Assembly (NCBI RefSeq): GCF_000747075.1
Contig: NZ_AVCH01000104.1
Location: 32,126-96,125 of the forward strand
Source: Arenimonas malthae CC-JY-1
Lineage (GTDB): Bacteria > Pseudomonadota > Gammaproteobacteria > Xanthomonadales > Xanthomonadaceae
Length of the DNA: 64,000 nucleotides
Reading direction: 5' to 3'
Numbering within the stretch: position 1 is the stretch's first letter; every line of letters begins with the position of its first letter. Shown piece after piece: positions 47,843 through 60,038 of the stretch. The notes under the pieces were generated by a model that did no database searches, was not told the origin of the DNA, and saw nothing but the letters and a program-made list of their open reading frames with translations. A program made the position numbers and the translations under genes.

Positions 47843-48953
47843 CGCGGAAGGGGCTGTGCGCCAGCACGGCGTCGCGGTAGCGGCGGGCGCCGGCGCGTTC
47901 CTGCGCGCACCAGCCGCGCAGCGCTTCGGCGAAGGCCGGGTCGGCCACGTGGTGGTGGCTGCGGGTGAGCACCGGCAGGAAACCGCGCGCCACCTTGTGT
48001 TCGCCCTGGGCGCCGGGCTCGAACACTTGCAGGCCCTCGCGCAGGCAGTAGTCGATGCCCTGGTGGTAGCAGGTTTCGAAGTGCAGGCCGGGCGCCGCTT
48101 CGTGCGCGCCCCAGTAGCGGCCGTAAAGCGTGTCGCCGCCGCGCAGGCAGAGCGCGCCGGCCACCGTGTCGCCGCCGCGTTCGGCCAGGAACAGCACCAG
48201 CCGGCGCGGCATGGCGGTGGCGAGGTGCCGGAAGAAATCCAGTGTCAGTGCGGGGTGGTTGCCGTAATCGGCGAAGGTGCGGCAGTAGAAATAATGCATG
48301 GCCTCGAGGTCGGCCTCGCCGGCCTCGTCGCCGTGCACGGTGCGGAAGCGGAAGCCGGCGCGCACGACCTTGTCGCGTTCCTGGCGCAGGTTCTTGCGTT
48401 TCCTGGGCTGCAGCGCCGCCAGGAAGGCCCCGAAATCGGCCCAGCCGCGGTTGCGCCAGTGGAACTGCACGTCCTCGCGTGCCAGCCAGTCCTCGCCGAA
48501 GGCGGCGTCTTCGGTTTCGGGGTGGAAATTCACGTGCAGCGACGACAGGCCGTCGCGCCGGCACTGCGCCACCATGGCCGCCAGCAGCGCCGCGCGGTCG
48601 GCCGGCTCGCGCGCCAGCAGGCGTGGGCCGGTGACGGGCGAGTAGGGCACCGCCACCAGCCACTTCGGGAAGTACTCACGCCCGAAGCGGGCGTGGGCCT
48701 GGGCCCAGGCCTGGTCGAAGACGAATTCGCCGTGGGAGTTGGACTTCAGGTAGGCCGGGGCCGCGGCCACCAGTTCGCCGTCGCGCCAGAGCGAGGCGTG
48801 GCGAGGCGTCCAGCCCCAGGCCGGGCGCAGGCAGCCGTGCCGCTCCAGCCCGGCCAGGAAGGCGTGCGCCAGGAACGGGTTGGCGTCGCCGTGCAGGGCG
48901 TCCCAGGCCTGGGCCGGGATCTCGTCGAGTCTCTCGTGCAGCCGCAGCTTCAT
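47811..48953 (-). CDS. GNAT-fold protein, DUF482/COG3146 family
   Basis: A 380-residue protein of the peptidogalycan-biosynthesis-like acyltransferase group. Typical segments are NPFLAHAFLAGLERHGCL at about residues 25-42, LQPRKRKNLRQERDKV at about 198-213, and a C-terminal FETCYHQGIDYCLREGLQVFEPGAQGEHK followed by HVADPAF. The fold implies transfer of an acyl or aminoacyl group, but substrates are not known. It overlaps aat by 32 bases, so the two are translated from one mRNA, and trxB lies 13 bases upstream on the same strand: trxB - this gene - aat is likely one operon. Confidence 0.88.
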   Translation of the reverse strand: MKLRLHERLDEIPAQAWDALHGDANPFLAHAFLAGLERHGCLRPAWGWTPRHASLWRDGELVAAAPAYLKSNSHGEFVFDQAWAQAHARFGREYFPKWLVAVPYSPVTGPRLLAREPADRAALLAAMVAQCRRDGLSSLHVNFHPETEDAAFGEDWLAREDVQFHWRNRGWADFGAFLAALQPRKRKNLRQERDKVVRAGFRFRTVHGDEAGEADLEAMHYFYCRTFADYGNHPALTLDFFRHLATAMPRRLVLFLAERGGDTVAGALCLRGGDTLYGRYWGAHEAAPGLHFETCYHQGIDYCLREGLQVFEPGAQGEHKVARGFLPVLTRSHHHVADPAFAEALRGWCAQERAGARRYRDAVLAHSPFRDDDPAAAAGA

Positions 48954-48966
48954 GCGGTGCGGCCGG

Positions 48967-49986
<1,020 letters not shown>

Positions 49987-50104
49987 TCAAGGCGAACCGG
50001 GGTTTCCCAGCGTTGCGGCGGCGGGCCAGGGGGCAGTGGGCGCGGCCGTGTGAACTGCTGTATAAACAGGCATCTATCACGACCTTCTGAGGCAGTTCCT
50101 CTCG

Positions 50105-52426
50105 GTGGCGCGCACTCCCGATCGAAGCACCAACGCCGGCATGGACCGCCGCCAGAAACTCTGGCGCGAACTCGCGCTCGTCGCGTTGTCGCCGCTGCTC
50201 CTCTACCTCCTGGCCAGCCTGCTCAGTTACCACACCGACGACCCGGGCTGGTCGCGCACCGGCACCGTGGCCGGCCCGCTGCACAACGTCGGCGGCCTGG
50301 TGGGCGCCTACCTGGCGGACCTCGCGTTCTGGTTCTTCGGCTACGTGGCCTACACCGTGCCCCTGGTGCTGGGCGGCATCGCCTGGATCGCGCTGTTCGG
50401 GCTGGATTCGGACGGCGACGGCCGCGTCGATTTCGGCCCGGCGCTGCGGCTGGTCGGCATCGTCGGTTTCCTGGTCTCGGCCTGCGGGCTGCTGCACGTG
50501 CTGGGCGGCTCGGCGCCGAACCTGCCGGCGGAATCGGGCGGCATCCTGGGCCAGCTGGTCGGCACCTCCATGCGCAAGGTGTTCGGTGGCATGGGCGGGC
50601 ACCTGTTCCTGCTGGCCGTGCTGCTGATGTCGGTCACCCTGGCCACCGGCCTGAGCTGGTTCGCGCTGATGGACTGGATCGGCGGCAAGGTGCTGGCCCT
50701 GTTCGGCCGCCTGGGCGAGGGCACCCGCCAGGCCGCCGAATGGCAGCGCGCCCGTGCCATGCGCGAGGAGCGCGAGGAAGTCCGCAAGGTCGAAACCATC
50801 AAGCGCGCCAAGCGCGAGCCGGTGCGGATCGAGCCGCCGCCCAAGCCGGTCATCGAGAAGTCAGAACGCGCCCAGCGCGAGCAGCAGATCCCGCTGTTCA
50901 ATGCCTCCGGCGGCGAAGGCCTGCCGCCGCTGTCGCTGCTCGACGACCCGAAGGAACAGCCCAAGGGTTATTCCGAGGAAACCCTGGAAACCCTGTCGCG
51001 CCAGATCGAGTTCAAGCTCAAGGACTTCCGCGTGGAAGTGCAGGTGGTCGGCGCCTACCCGGGCCCGGTGATCACCCGCTTCGAGATGGAGCCGGCGCCG
51101 GGCGTGAAGGGCAGCCAGATCAGCTCGCTCGACAAGGACATCGCCCGCGGCCTGAGCGTGAAGTCGGTGCGCGTGGTCGACGTCATCCCGGGCAAGTCGG
51201 TGGTGGGCCTGGAAATCCCCAATTCGCACCGCGAAACCATCTACCTCAGCGAAATCCTGCGCTCGAAGGAATACGACAAGCTGGCCTCGCCGCTGGCCAT
51301 GGCGCTCGGCAAGGACATCGCCGGCCGCCCGGTGGTGGTCGACCTGGCCCGCATGCCGCACCTGCTGGTGGCCGGCACCACCGGCTCGGGCAAGTCGGTG
51401 GGCGTGAACGCCATGGTCCTGAGCCTGCTCTACAAGAGCAGCGCCAAGGACGTGCGCATGCTGATGATCGACCCGAAGATGCTGGAGCTGTCGGTCTACC
51501 AGAACATCCCGCACCTGCTGGCGCCGGTGGTCACCGACATGAAGGAGGCCGCCAACGGCCTGCGCTGGTGCGTGGCCGAAATGGAGCGCCGCTACAAGCT
51601 GATGAGCGCCGTGGGCGTGCGCAACCTGGCCGGCTTCAACCGCAAGGTGAAGGACGCCCAGGACGCCGGCCAGCCGCTGATGGACCCGCTGTTCCGCCCC
51701 AACCCGGACCTCGGCGAAGTGCCGCGCCCGCTCGAGGCGCTGCCCTACATCGTCGTGTTCATCGACGAATTCGCCGACATGATGATGATCGTCGGCAAGA
51801 AGGTGGAGGAGCTCATCGCCCGCCTGGCGCAGAAGGCCCGCGCCGCCGGCATCCACCTGATCCTGGCCACCCAGCGCCCGTCGGTGGACGTGATCACGGG
51901 CCTGATCAAGGCCAACATCCCGACCCGCATCGCCTTCCAGGTGAGCTCGAAGATCGACTCGCGCACCATCCTTGACCAGTCCGGCGCGGAAACCCTGCTG
52001 GGCAACGGCGACATGCTCTACCTGCCGCCTGGCACGGCCATGCCCGAGCGCGTGCATGGCGCCTTCGTCAGCGACGACGAGGTGCACCGCGTGGTGGCCC
52101 ACCTGCGCCAGAACAGCTCCGGCCCGGACTACATCGAGGGCGTGCTGGAGGAAGTGCAGTCCATGGGCGACGGCGTCGTCATCGGCCCCACCGGGCTGCC
52201 GGAATCCGGCGGCGGCGCGGGCGACGAGTCCGACCCGCTGTACGACGAGGCGGTGAAGGTGGTCACCGAAACCCGCCGCGCCTCCATTTCCGGCGTGCAG
52301 CGGCGCCTGAAGATCGGCTACAACCGCGCCGCCCGCCTGATCGAGGCCATGGAAGCCGCCGGCATCGTCACGCCGCCCGAACACAACGGCGACCGCCAGG
52401 TCATCGCCCCGCCGCCGCCGCGCTGA
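50105..52426 (+). CDS. ftsK: DNA translocase FtsK
   Basis: Couples chromosome segregation to cell division at the septum. The 773-residue protein has four membrane helices in residues 20-195, a short charged linker (about 215-275), the motor with Walker A at 424-431 (GTTGSGKS), Walker B ([12 protein letters not shown]), and a C-terminal winged gamma domain ([28 protein letters not shown]) that reads KOPS sites. The start is GTG 50105, with GAGG 13 bases upstream. TATAAA at 50061-50066 may be its -10. lolA and rarA follow, the conserved ftsK-lolA-rarA-serS order. Confidence 0.97.
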   Translation: MARTPDRSTNAGMDRRQKLWRELALVALSPLLLYLLASLLSYHTDDPGWSRTGTVAGPLHNVGGLVGAYLADLAFWFFGYVAYTVPLVLGGIAWIALFGLDSDGDGRVDFGPALRLVGIVGFLVSACGLLHVLGGSAPNLPAESGGILGQLVGTSMRKVFGGMGGHLFLLAVLLMSVTLATGLSWFALMDWIGGKVLALFGRLGEGTRQAAEWQRARAMREEREEVRKVETIKRAKREPVRIEPPPKPVIEKSERAQREQQIPLFNASGGEGLPPLSLLDDPKEQPKGYSEETLETLSRQIEFKLKDFRVEVQVVGAYPGPVITRFEMEPAPGVKGSQISSLDKDIARGLSVKSVRVVDVIPGKSVVGLEIPNSHRETIYLSEILRSKEYDKLASPLAMALGKDIAGRPVVVDLARMPHLLVAGTTGSGKSVGVNAMVLSLLYKSSAKDVRMLMIDPKMLELSVYQNIPHLLAPVVTDMKEAANGLRWCVAEMERRYKLMSAVGVRNLAGFNRKVKDAQDAGQPLMDPLFRPNPDLGEVPRPLEALPYIVVFIDEFADMMMIVGKKVEELIARLAQKARAAGIHLILATQRPSVDVITGLIKANIPTRIAFQVSSKIDSRTILDQSGAETLLGNGDMLYLPPGTAMPERVHGAFVSDDEVHRVVAHLRQNSSGPDYIEGVLEEVQSMGDGVVIGPTGLPESGGGAGDESDPLYDEAVKVVTETRRASISGVQRRLKIGYNRAARLIEAMEAAGIVTPPEHNGDRQVIAPPPPR

Positions 52427-52494
52427 GCCGCGCACAAGCGCGGTTCAGGCGCCTGCGGCAAGACTTGTACACAACCCAACCCCTGGTCCTTCCC

Positions 52495-53142
52495 ATGCGC
52501 CTGTTCCTGACTGCCTGCCTCCTGCTCGCCGCCCCGCTGGCCCACGCCGGCGCCCGCGAAAAGCTCGACGCCTTCAGCGGCGGCGTGCAGGGCCTGTCCG
52601 CGCAGTTCCAGCAGCGCGTGTACGACCCCGAAGGCCGGATGACGGAGTCCTCCAGCGGCTCGGTGGCGCTGAAGGCGCCGCGGCAGTTCCGCTGGGAATA
52701 CACCCAGCCTTTCCCGCAGCTGATCGTGGCCGACGGCGACCACATCTGGATCCACGACCCCGACCTCGAGCAGGTCAACGTGCGCAACCAGAGCTACGAG
52801 GAGCAGGTGAGCCCGCTGGCCGTGCTGATCGACCCGGCCGAGCTCGACCGCCAGTTCAAGGTGGCCGACGGCGGCGCCGGCCAGGGCCTGGAATGGCTGG
52901 AACTTACCCCGCGCAAGCCCGACGACGCGCCCTTCGAGCGCGCCCGCCTGGGCTTCGACGCCGCCGGCCTGGCCACCATGGAAATGCACGACGGCCTGGG
53001 CCAGCGCACCGAAGTGCGTTTCACCGGCTGGAAGCGCAACCCGGCCTTCGCCGCGGGCACCTTCGCCTTCACCCCGCCGCCGGGCACCGACGTGGTGGGC
53101 GAGGTGAGCGAGGGTGCCGAGGTCATTCCCCTCGCCGAGTGA
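52495..53142 (+). CDS. lolA: Outer membrane lipoprotein carrier LolA
   Basis: Ferries lipoproteins through the periplasm from LolCDE to LolB. The 215-residue protein has a signal peptide (MRLFLTACLLLAAPLAHA, 18 residues), then GLSAQFQQRVYD, FRWEYTQPFPQLIVADGDHIWIHDPDLEQV in two parts (about 60-90), and the C-terminal strand TEVRFTGWKRNP. I start at ATG 52495; the longer frame adds 10 residues before the signal. It lies between ftsK and rarA, 68 and 22 bases away. Confidence 0.95.
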   Translation: MRLFLTACLLLAAPLAHAGAREKLDAFSGGVQGLSAQFQQRVYDPEGRMTESSSGSVALKAPRQFRWEYTQPFPQLIVADGDHIWIHDPDLEQVNVRNQSYEEQVSPLAVLIDPAELDRQFKVADGGAGQGLEWLELTPRKPDDAPFERARLGFDAAGLATMEMHDGLGQRTEVRFTGWKRNPAFAAGTFAFTPPPGTDVVGEVSEGAEVIPLAE

Positions 53143-53152
53143 CCCGGCGGAT

Positions 53153-53158
53153 TAGAAT
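53153..53158 (+). promoter_or_regulatory. Candidate -10 element for rarA (leaderless)
   Basis: TAGAAT lies six bases before the GTG start of rarA, inside the 22-base spacer after lolA. There is no ribosome site. No clear -35 is seen, and rarA may also be read from the lolA transcript. Confidence 0.4.
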
Positions 53159-53164
53159 GCGGGC

Positions 53165-54505
53165 GTGACCCGCAAGAAACCCGCCAGCGACTCCCTGTTC
53201 CAGCCGCCCGAGGGCCTCAAGCCCCTGGCCGAGCGCATGCGCCCGGCCACGCTGGACGACATGGTGGGCCAGCGCCGGCTGCTGGCGCCGGGCAGCGCCC
53301 TGAGGCGCGCGGTGGAAGCCGGCAACGTGCACTCGATGATCCTCTGGGGGCCGCCCGGCTGCGGCAAGACCACGCTGGCCCTGCTGCTGGCGCGTTACGC
53401 CGAGGCCGAGTTCGTGGCCATCTCCGCCGTGCTCTCCGGCCTGCCCGAGGTGCGCCAGGTGCTGGCCGCGGCCGGCGAGCGTTTCGCGCAGGGCCGGCGC
53501 ACGGTGCTGTTCGTGGACGAGGTGCACCGCTTCAACAAGACCCAGCAGGACGCCTTCCTGCCGCACATCGAGCGCGGCAGCATCCTGTTCGTCGGCGCCA
53601 CCACGGAAAACCCCAGCTTCGAGCTCAACTCGGCGCTGCTCTCGCGCTGCCGCGTGCACGTGCTGGAAGCGGTGTCGGTGGACGACATCGTCGAAGCGCT
53701 GCGCCGCGCCCTGGCCGATGAAACGCGGGGCCTGGGCGGGCAGGGCGTGCGCGCTTCCGACGAGCGCCTGCGCGACATCGCCGGCGCCGCCGACGGCGAC
53801 GTGCGCCGCGCCCTGACCCTGCTCGAGATCGCCGCCGAACTGGCCGCCGACGAAGGCGACGAAGTCACCGAGGCCACTCTGGCGCAGGTGCTGGCCGACC
53901 GCACCCGCCGCTTCGACAAGCAGGGCGAGCAGTTCTACGACCAGATCTCGGCCCTGCACAAATCCATGCGCAGCTCGAACCCCGACGCCGCGCTGTACTG
54001 GTTCACGCGCCTGCTCGACGGCGGCTGCGACCCGGTCTACCTGGCGCGCCGGCTCACCCGCATGGCGGTCGAAGACGTCGGCCTGGCCGACCCGCGCGCC
54101 CTGCAGATGGCCATCGAAGCCTGGGAAGCCTACGAGCGCCTGGGCAGCCCCGAGGGCGACCTGGCGCTGGCGCAGCTGGTCATTTACCTGGCCAGCACCG
54201 CCAAGTCGAACGCCGCCTACACCGCCTTCAAGGCCGCCCAGGCCGACGTGCGCGAGGCGGGCACGCTGGAAGTGCCGATGCACCTGCGCAACGCGCCGAC
54301 CAAGCTGATGAAGCAGCTCGGCTACGGCACCGGCTATCAGTACGACCACGACGCGCCCGACGGCGTGGCGCTGGGCCAGACCGGCTTCCCCGACGCCATG
54401 GGCGAGCGCGTGTACTACGAACCGGTCGAGCGCGGCCTCGAGATCAAGCTCAAGGAAAAGCTCGACCGCCTTCGCGCCGCCCGCGCCGCCGCCCGCAAGC
54501 CCTGA
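53165..54505 (+). CDS. rarA: Replication-associated recombination protein RarA (MgsA)
   Basis: An AAA+ ATPase acting at stalled replication forks, related to clamp loaders. The 446-residue protein has PLAERMRPATLDDMVGQ, Walker A at 62-69 (GPPGCGKT), Walker B VLFVDEVHRF, sensor 1 GATTENPSFE and the C-terminal tetramerisation domain with HLRNAPTKLMKQLGYG. The start is GTG 53165. It ends one base before the stop of the convergent M14 peptidase, with no terminator between. Confidence 0.96.
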   Translation: MTRKKPASDSLFQPPEGLKPLAERMRPATLDDMVGQRRLLAPGSALRRAVEAGNVHSMILWGPPGCGKTTLALLLARYAEAEFVAISAVLSGLPEVRQVLAAAGERFAQGRRTVLFVDEVHRFNKTQQDAFLPHIERGSILFVGATTENPSFELNSALLSRCRVHVLEAVSVDDIVEALRRALADETRGLGGQGVRASDERLRDIAGAADGDVRRALTLLEIAAELAADEGDEVTEATLAQVLADRTRRFDKQGEQFYDQISALHKSMRSSNPDAALYWFTRLLDGGCDPVYLARRLTRMAVEDVGLADPRALQMAIEAWEAYERLGSPEGDLALAQLVIYLASTAKSNAAYTAFKAAQADVREAGTLEVPMHLRNAPTKLMKQLGYGTGYQYDHDAPDGVALGQTGFPDAMGERVYYEPVERGLEIKLKEKLDRLRAARAAARKP

Positions 54506-54506
54506 C

Positions 54507-56261
54507 TCAGGGCGCCACGTCGGTGCGCATCACCGGGTAGAGCCGGAAGCGCTCGTCCCAGGACGAATGCCGGCGGTAGAAGAACTCCAGCCGCGCCTGC
54601 GGGTCGGCGGCGAAGGCCGGGTCGTCCTGCAGGCGCCTGGCGAAGGCCGCCGCGAGCGCGGGGTCTTCCGCCAGCATCTTGCGGGCCACGTCCTCGGCCA
54701 CGTAGTCCTCCATGTATTCCTTGCGCTCGAAGGCGTTGTTGAATTCGCCCCAGGCCAGCAGGGAATCCGGTGCCTTCGGTTCCAGCATCGCCATCACCAG
54801 GCGCGCGCCGGGCTGGCGCAGGGGCACGTAGAGCGAACCGGCGGGGACGTCGCGGGTTTCCCTGGCCCAGTCGCCGGTGACGGCCAGGGTCTGGTGGCCT
54901 TCGACCGAGCCGGCGGAGAGCTGGGCGGTGTCGGCGCGGAAGACTTCGACCTCGCGTTTGCCGCCATTGGCGATTTCGCGGAACTGCACGCCGTGCAGGC
55001 GCAGCTTCGCGCCCACGAAGGCGGCGTGTTCGGCCGGCACGAGATAGCCCGCGGCCGGCGCGGCCACGGTGACGCTCGGCTGCACGTCGTCGCGCAGCGG
55101 GATGCGCCAGATTTGCGGTGTGGTTTCGTCATAGCGGGTCATCAGCGCGCCGGAGATTTCCGAGGGCGTGCGGGTGTAGGCGTAGCCGCGGAAGTCGATC
55201 AGTCGTGCTTCCGGGCCCGCGGTGAAGGCCAGCGGCTGCGGGGCGCCACCGGTCTCGCCGGCGCGGGCGTCGGCCTCGCGGGCCAGGCGCTGCCAGGCCT
55301 GGCCGTTCGCGGCGAGGCGCTCGAGCACCGACACCACCGTGTTGCGGGTGATGCGCACGCGGTGCGGGTATTCACGCCACGAATGGGTTTCCACCAGCAT
55401 GGCCAGCCGGTTGCGCAGCCAGAAGTAGCCGGTGGAAAAACGCGGCGGCGCCACGCCGTCGGCGAAGCCCGAGCTCGGGTCGTCCGAGACCACGAACGAG
55501 GGATAGAAGGGCAGGGGCAGCGAGCCCTGCGTTTCCAGGTCGGCGATGACGCCGTCGCGCCAGGCGCGGCCGGCCTCGCGCAGGGCCGGGTCGCCGGCGT
55601 GCACGGGTTCCACCTGGATGGAGATGTCGTGTTCGAACTGGGCGCCGTCGGTGGCGTGCAGGTCCACCACCGCCAGCGGGTCCCAGGCCTGCACCAGGCC
55701 CAGCATGGCCTGCATTTCGGGCGAATCGGCCTTCAGGTAATCGCGGTTGAGGTTGTAGTTCTGCGCCGTGGTGCGCCAACCCATTTCCACCGGGCCGCGC
55801 TGGTTGGGGCGGTTCCAGGGGCCGAAACGCTCGTGGCCGTCCACGTTGAAGACCGGCACGAACACCAGCACCAGCTTGTCGAGCGCGCCTTTGGCCACCT
55901 TGCCTTCGAGCACCTCTCGCAGGGCCAGGAAGCCCGCATCCTTGCCGTCGATCTCGCCGGCGTGGATGCCGCCCTGTACCAGCACCACCGGCAGGTCCTG
56001 CCCGCGCGCGGCGGCGGGGTCGAGCGCGCCGCGGGTCGAGGCCACCAGCGCCTTCATCGGCCGGCCCTGGGGCGTGGTGCCGAAGTCGAGGCATCGCACT
56101 GCGGCCGGGTAGGCCCGGGCGAAGTCGTCGCAGAGCTTCACGACCTCGTCGTAGCGGCCGGTGCGGGTGAAGCCCGAGGCCTCGGACACCGTGCCCAGAG
56201 GGGGCGGGGCGGCCAGGGCCGGGGCGGCGGCGACGAGCAGCAGGCAGAGCAGGGTGCGCAT
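54507..56261 (-). CDS. M14 family zinc carboxypeptidase, exported
   Basis: A 584-residue periplasmic or secreted peptidase. A signal peptide (MRTLLCLLLVAAAPALA) precedes the M14 domain: zinc ligands His100 and Glu103 (GGIHAGEIDGKD) and His202 (VVDLHATDG), and catalytic Glu291 (LVETHSWREY). A beta-rich C-terminal part of about 250 residues follows, often seen in large M14 members of xanthomonads. I start at ATG 56261. It would remove C-terminal residues from peptides; specificity is unknown. The gene is divergent from crcB and convergent with rarA. Confidence 0.92.
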   Translation of the reverse strand: MRTLLCLLLVAAAPALAAPPPLGTVSEASGFTRTGRYDEVVKLCDDFARAYPAAVRCLDFGTTPQGRPMKALVASTRGALDPAAARGQDLPVVLVQGGIHAGEIDGKDAGFLALREVLEGKVAKGALDKLVLVFVPVFNVDGHERFGPWNRPNQRGPVEMGWRTTAQNYNLNRDYLKADSPEMQAMLGLVQAWDPLAVVDLHATDGAQFEHDISIQVEPVHAGDPALREAGRAWRDGVIADLETQGSLPLPFYPSFVVSDDPSSGFADGVAPPRFSTGYFWLRNRLAMLVETHSWREYPHRVRITRNTVVSVLERLAANGQAWQRLAREADARAGETGGAPQPLAFTAGPEARLIDFRGYAYTRTPSEISGALMTRYDETTPQIWRIPLRDDVQPSVTVAAPAAGYLVPAEHAAFVGAKLRLHGVQFREIANGGKREVEVFRADTAQLSAGSVEGHQTLAVTGDWARETRDVPAGSLYVPLRQPGARLVMAMLEPKAPDSLLAWGEFNNAFERKEYMEDYVAEDVARKMLAEDPALAAAFARRLQDDPAFAADPQARLEFFYRRHSSWDERFRLYPVMRTDVAP

Positions 56262-56380
56262 GGCGGGACTTCGTGCAAGGGACAGGCAGGCAGGGTAACC
56301 GCTGCGGCGCCGGCGGCAGAAGCGCGCCAAGGCCGGCATTGCCGTTAGCATGTCGGCGTGCAAGAACGACCGGGATCGCG

Positions 56381-56770
56381 ATGAACTGGAACCTGCTCTG
56401 GCTGGTCATGGCCGGTGGCGCCCTGGGCGCCGGCGCGCGCCACCTGTTGGGCGGCTGGCTGCTGCGCCAGCTCGGCAACGGGATGCCCTGGGGCACGCTG
56501 GCGGTGAACCTGCTCGGCAGCTTCGCGGCGGGCTTCCTGCTGGTGTGGCTGGAAGGCCGCGGCCCGAGCGCGCTTTACCTGCGCGCCTTCCTCATCGTCG
56601 GCGTGCTCGGTGGCCTGACCACCTATTCGGCGCTGATGCTCGAATGCCTGATGTACGCGCGCGGCGCGAAGCTTGGCGCGCTGGCGGGCTACCTGGGCCT
56701 GACGCTCGCGGGTGGTTTCGCGTTGGTGTGGGCCGGCGCGCGGATGGCTGACCTCGTCCGCCCTGCCTGA
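56381..56770 (+). CDS. crcB: Fluoride exporter CrcB/Fluc
   Basis: A 129-residue membrane protein that lets fluoride leave the cell as a dual-topology dimer. Four helices are visible, with the family motifs GGALGAGARHLLG (about 11-23), GTLAVNLLGSFAAGFLL with the central Asn, and GVLGGLTTYSALMLE. I start at ATG 56381; the frame upstream is unrelated. No fluoride riboswitch was recognised in the short 5' region. It is followed by the convergent pseudouridine synthase after seven bases. Confidence 0.95.
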   Translation: MNWNLLWLVMAGGALGAGARHLLGGWLLRQLGNGMPWGTLAVNLLGSFAAGFLLVWLEGRGPSALYLRAFLIVGVLGGLTTYSALMLECLMYARGAKLGALAGYLGLTLAGGFALVWAGARMADLVRPA

Positions 56771-56777
56771 GCCGGGC

Positions 56778-57500
56778 TCAGAAGCGCTCGCTCACCGGCA
56801 GGTAGCGCCACTGCCCGGCCGGCATCTTGGCCAGGCCGATGCGGCCCAGGCGCAGGCGGCGCACGGCGGTGGCGCGCAGGCCGACTTCGTTGCACAGGTG
56901 CTGCAACAGGCCCGGGCGCACGCCCTTGATGGCGAAGCGCAGCCGCTGCTCGTTCTGCCAGCTCACCTTGAAGGGCGCCACCGGCCAGCCGTCGAACTGC
57001 GTGCCGCCGGTGAGGCGGTTCCAGCCGTAGGGCGCGAGTTCGCCCTCGACGTCGACGATGAATTCCTGTTCGAGCTTGGCGGCGTCTTCCTGCAGGCGGC
57101 GCAGCACGCGGCCGTCCTGGCTGAACACCATCAGGCCGCTGGCCTCGGTTTCCAGCGGCATGGCCGGCTGCAGGCGCGGGAAGTGGCGCTTGAGCAGGCG
57201 CCAGTCGGAAGCGTCCTCGGGCCAGCGGTTTTCGGGCACCAGCAGCGACAGCGCCGGGTTCGGCCCGTCGCCCGAATCGAAGCCCGCCGGCTTGTGCAGC
57301 AGCATCGTCGCCGGCTCGGCCGGGTCGGGGCGGGCGCCGGGCAGCAGCGCCACGGTTTCGTCAGTGACCTTGTGCTGCGGCTCCTCGACCACCACGCCGT
57401 CCACCGTCACCCAGCCGCCCTGCACGTACAGTTCGGCCTCGCTGCGCGAGCAGCCGGTGAGTTCGACGACGCGCTTGGCCAGCCGGACGGCTTCGGTCAT
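56778..57500 (-). CDS. RluF/RsuA-type pseudouridine synthase-like protein with Glu in place of catalytic Asp
   Basis: A 240-residue protein with an N-terminal S4 RNA-binding domain (about residues 5-50, KRVVELTGCSRSEAELYVQGGWVTV) and a RsuA-family catalytic fold (LLHKPAGFDS at 67-76, then FPRLQPAMPLETEASGLMVFSQDG). In active family members the latter reads GRLDxxxxG, where Asp attacks the uridine; here the position is Glu117 (codon GAA), and the Gly-Arg before it is Met-Pro. The C-terminal LKHxxNEVGL-like helix is present (LLQHLCNEVGLRATAVRRLRLG). It may be inactive, altered, or RNA-binding only. It is divergent from serS. Confidence 0.85.
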   Translation of the reverse strand: MTEAVRLAKRVVELTGCSRSEAELYVQGGWVTVDGVVVEEPQHKVTDETVALLPGARPDPAEPATMLLHKPAGFDSGDGPNPALSLLVPENRWPEDASDWRLLKRHFPRLQPAMPLETEASGLMVFSQDGRVLRRLQEDAAKLEQEFIVDVEGELAPYGWNRLTGGTQFDGWPVAPFKVSWQNEQRLRFAIKGVRPGLLQHLCNEVGLRATAVRRLRLGRIGLAKMPAGQWRYLPVSERF

Positions 57501-57594
57501 GGGGGTTCCGCAGGAAGGGAGGCGGGCGAGCATGCGCCGCCCCGGCGGGGATTGCCAGCCCGCGCCGGCGGGGTCCCGGAACCCGGGAATTTCG

Positions 57595-59896
<2,302 letters not shown>

Positions 59897-59915
59897 GCAG
59901 GAGCGTTTTTCCAGG

Positions 59916-60005
59916 GGAAGAGTGGCCGAGCGGTTTAAGGCACCGGTCTTGAAAACCGGCGAAGGGTCAAACCTTCCGTGGGTTCGAATCCCACCTCTTC
60001 CGCCA
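59916..60005 (+). tRNA. tRNA-Ser (anticodon UGA)
   Basis: A 90-base tRNA with encoded CCA. The acceptor stem GGAAGAG pairs with CTCTTCC, the discriminator is G and the anticodon loop CTTGAAA carries TGA, reading UCN serine codons. A long variable arm (GCGAAGGGTCAAACCTTCCG, in part) confirms the class II serine structure, and the T arm is GTGGGTTCGAATCCCAC. It lies 19 bases after the LysR gene. Confidence 0.98.
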
Positions 60006-60038
60006 GTTGCGAACCAGCCATGGCCCAGGGGGGGCGGA

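Noticed and set aside
56262..56380. Fluoride riboswitch before crcB
   Set aside because: The short region does not show the conserved crcB-motif pseudoknot sequences.
59922..60038. Upstream extension of the PhyH gene to 59922
   Set aside because: It would start inside tRNA-Ser; ATG 60039 with a purine-rich site is better.
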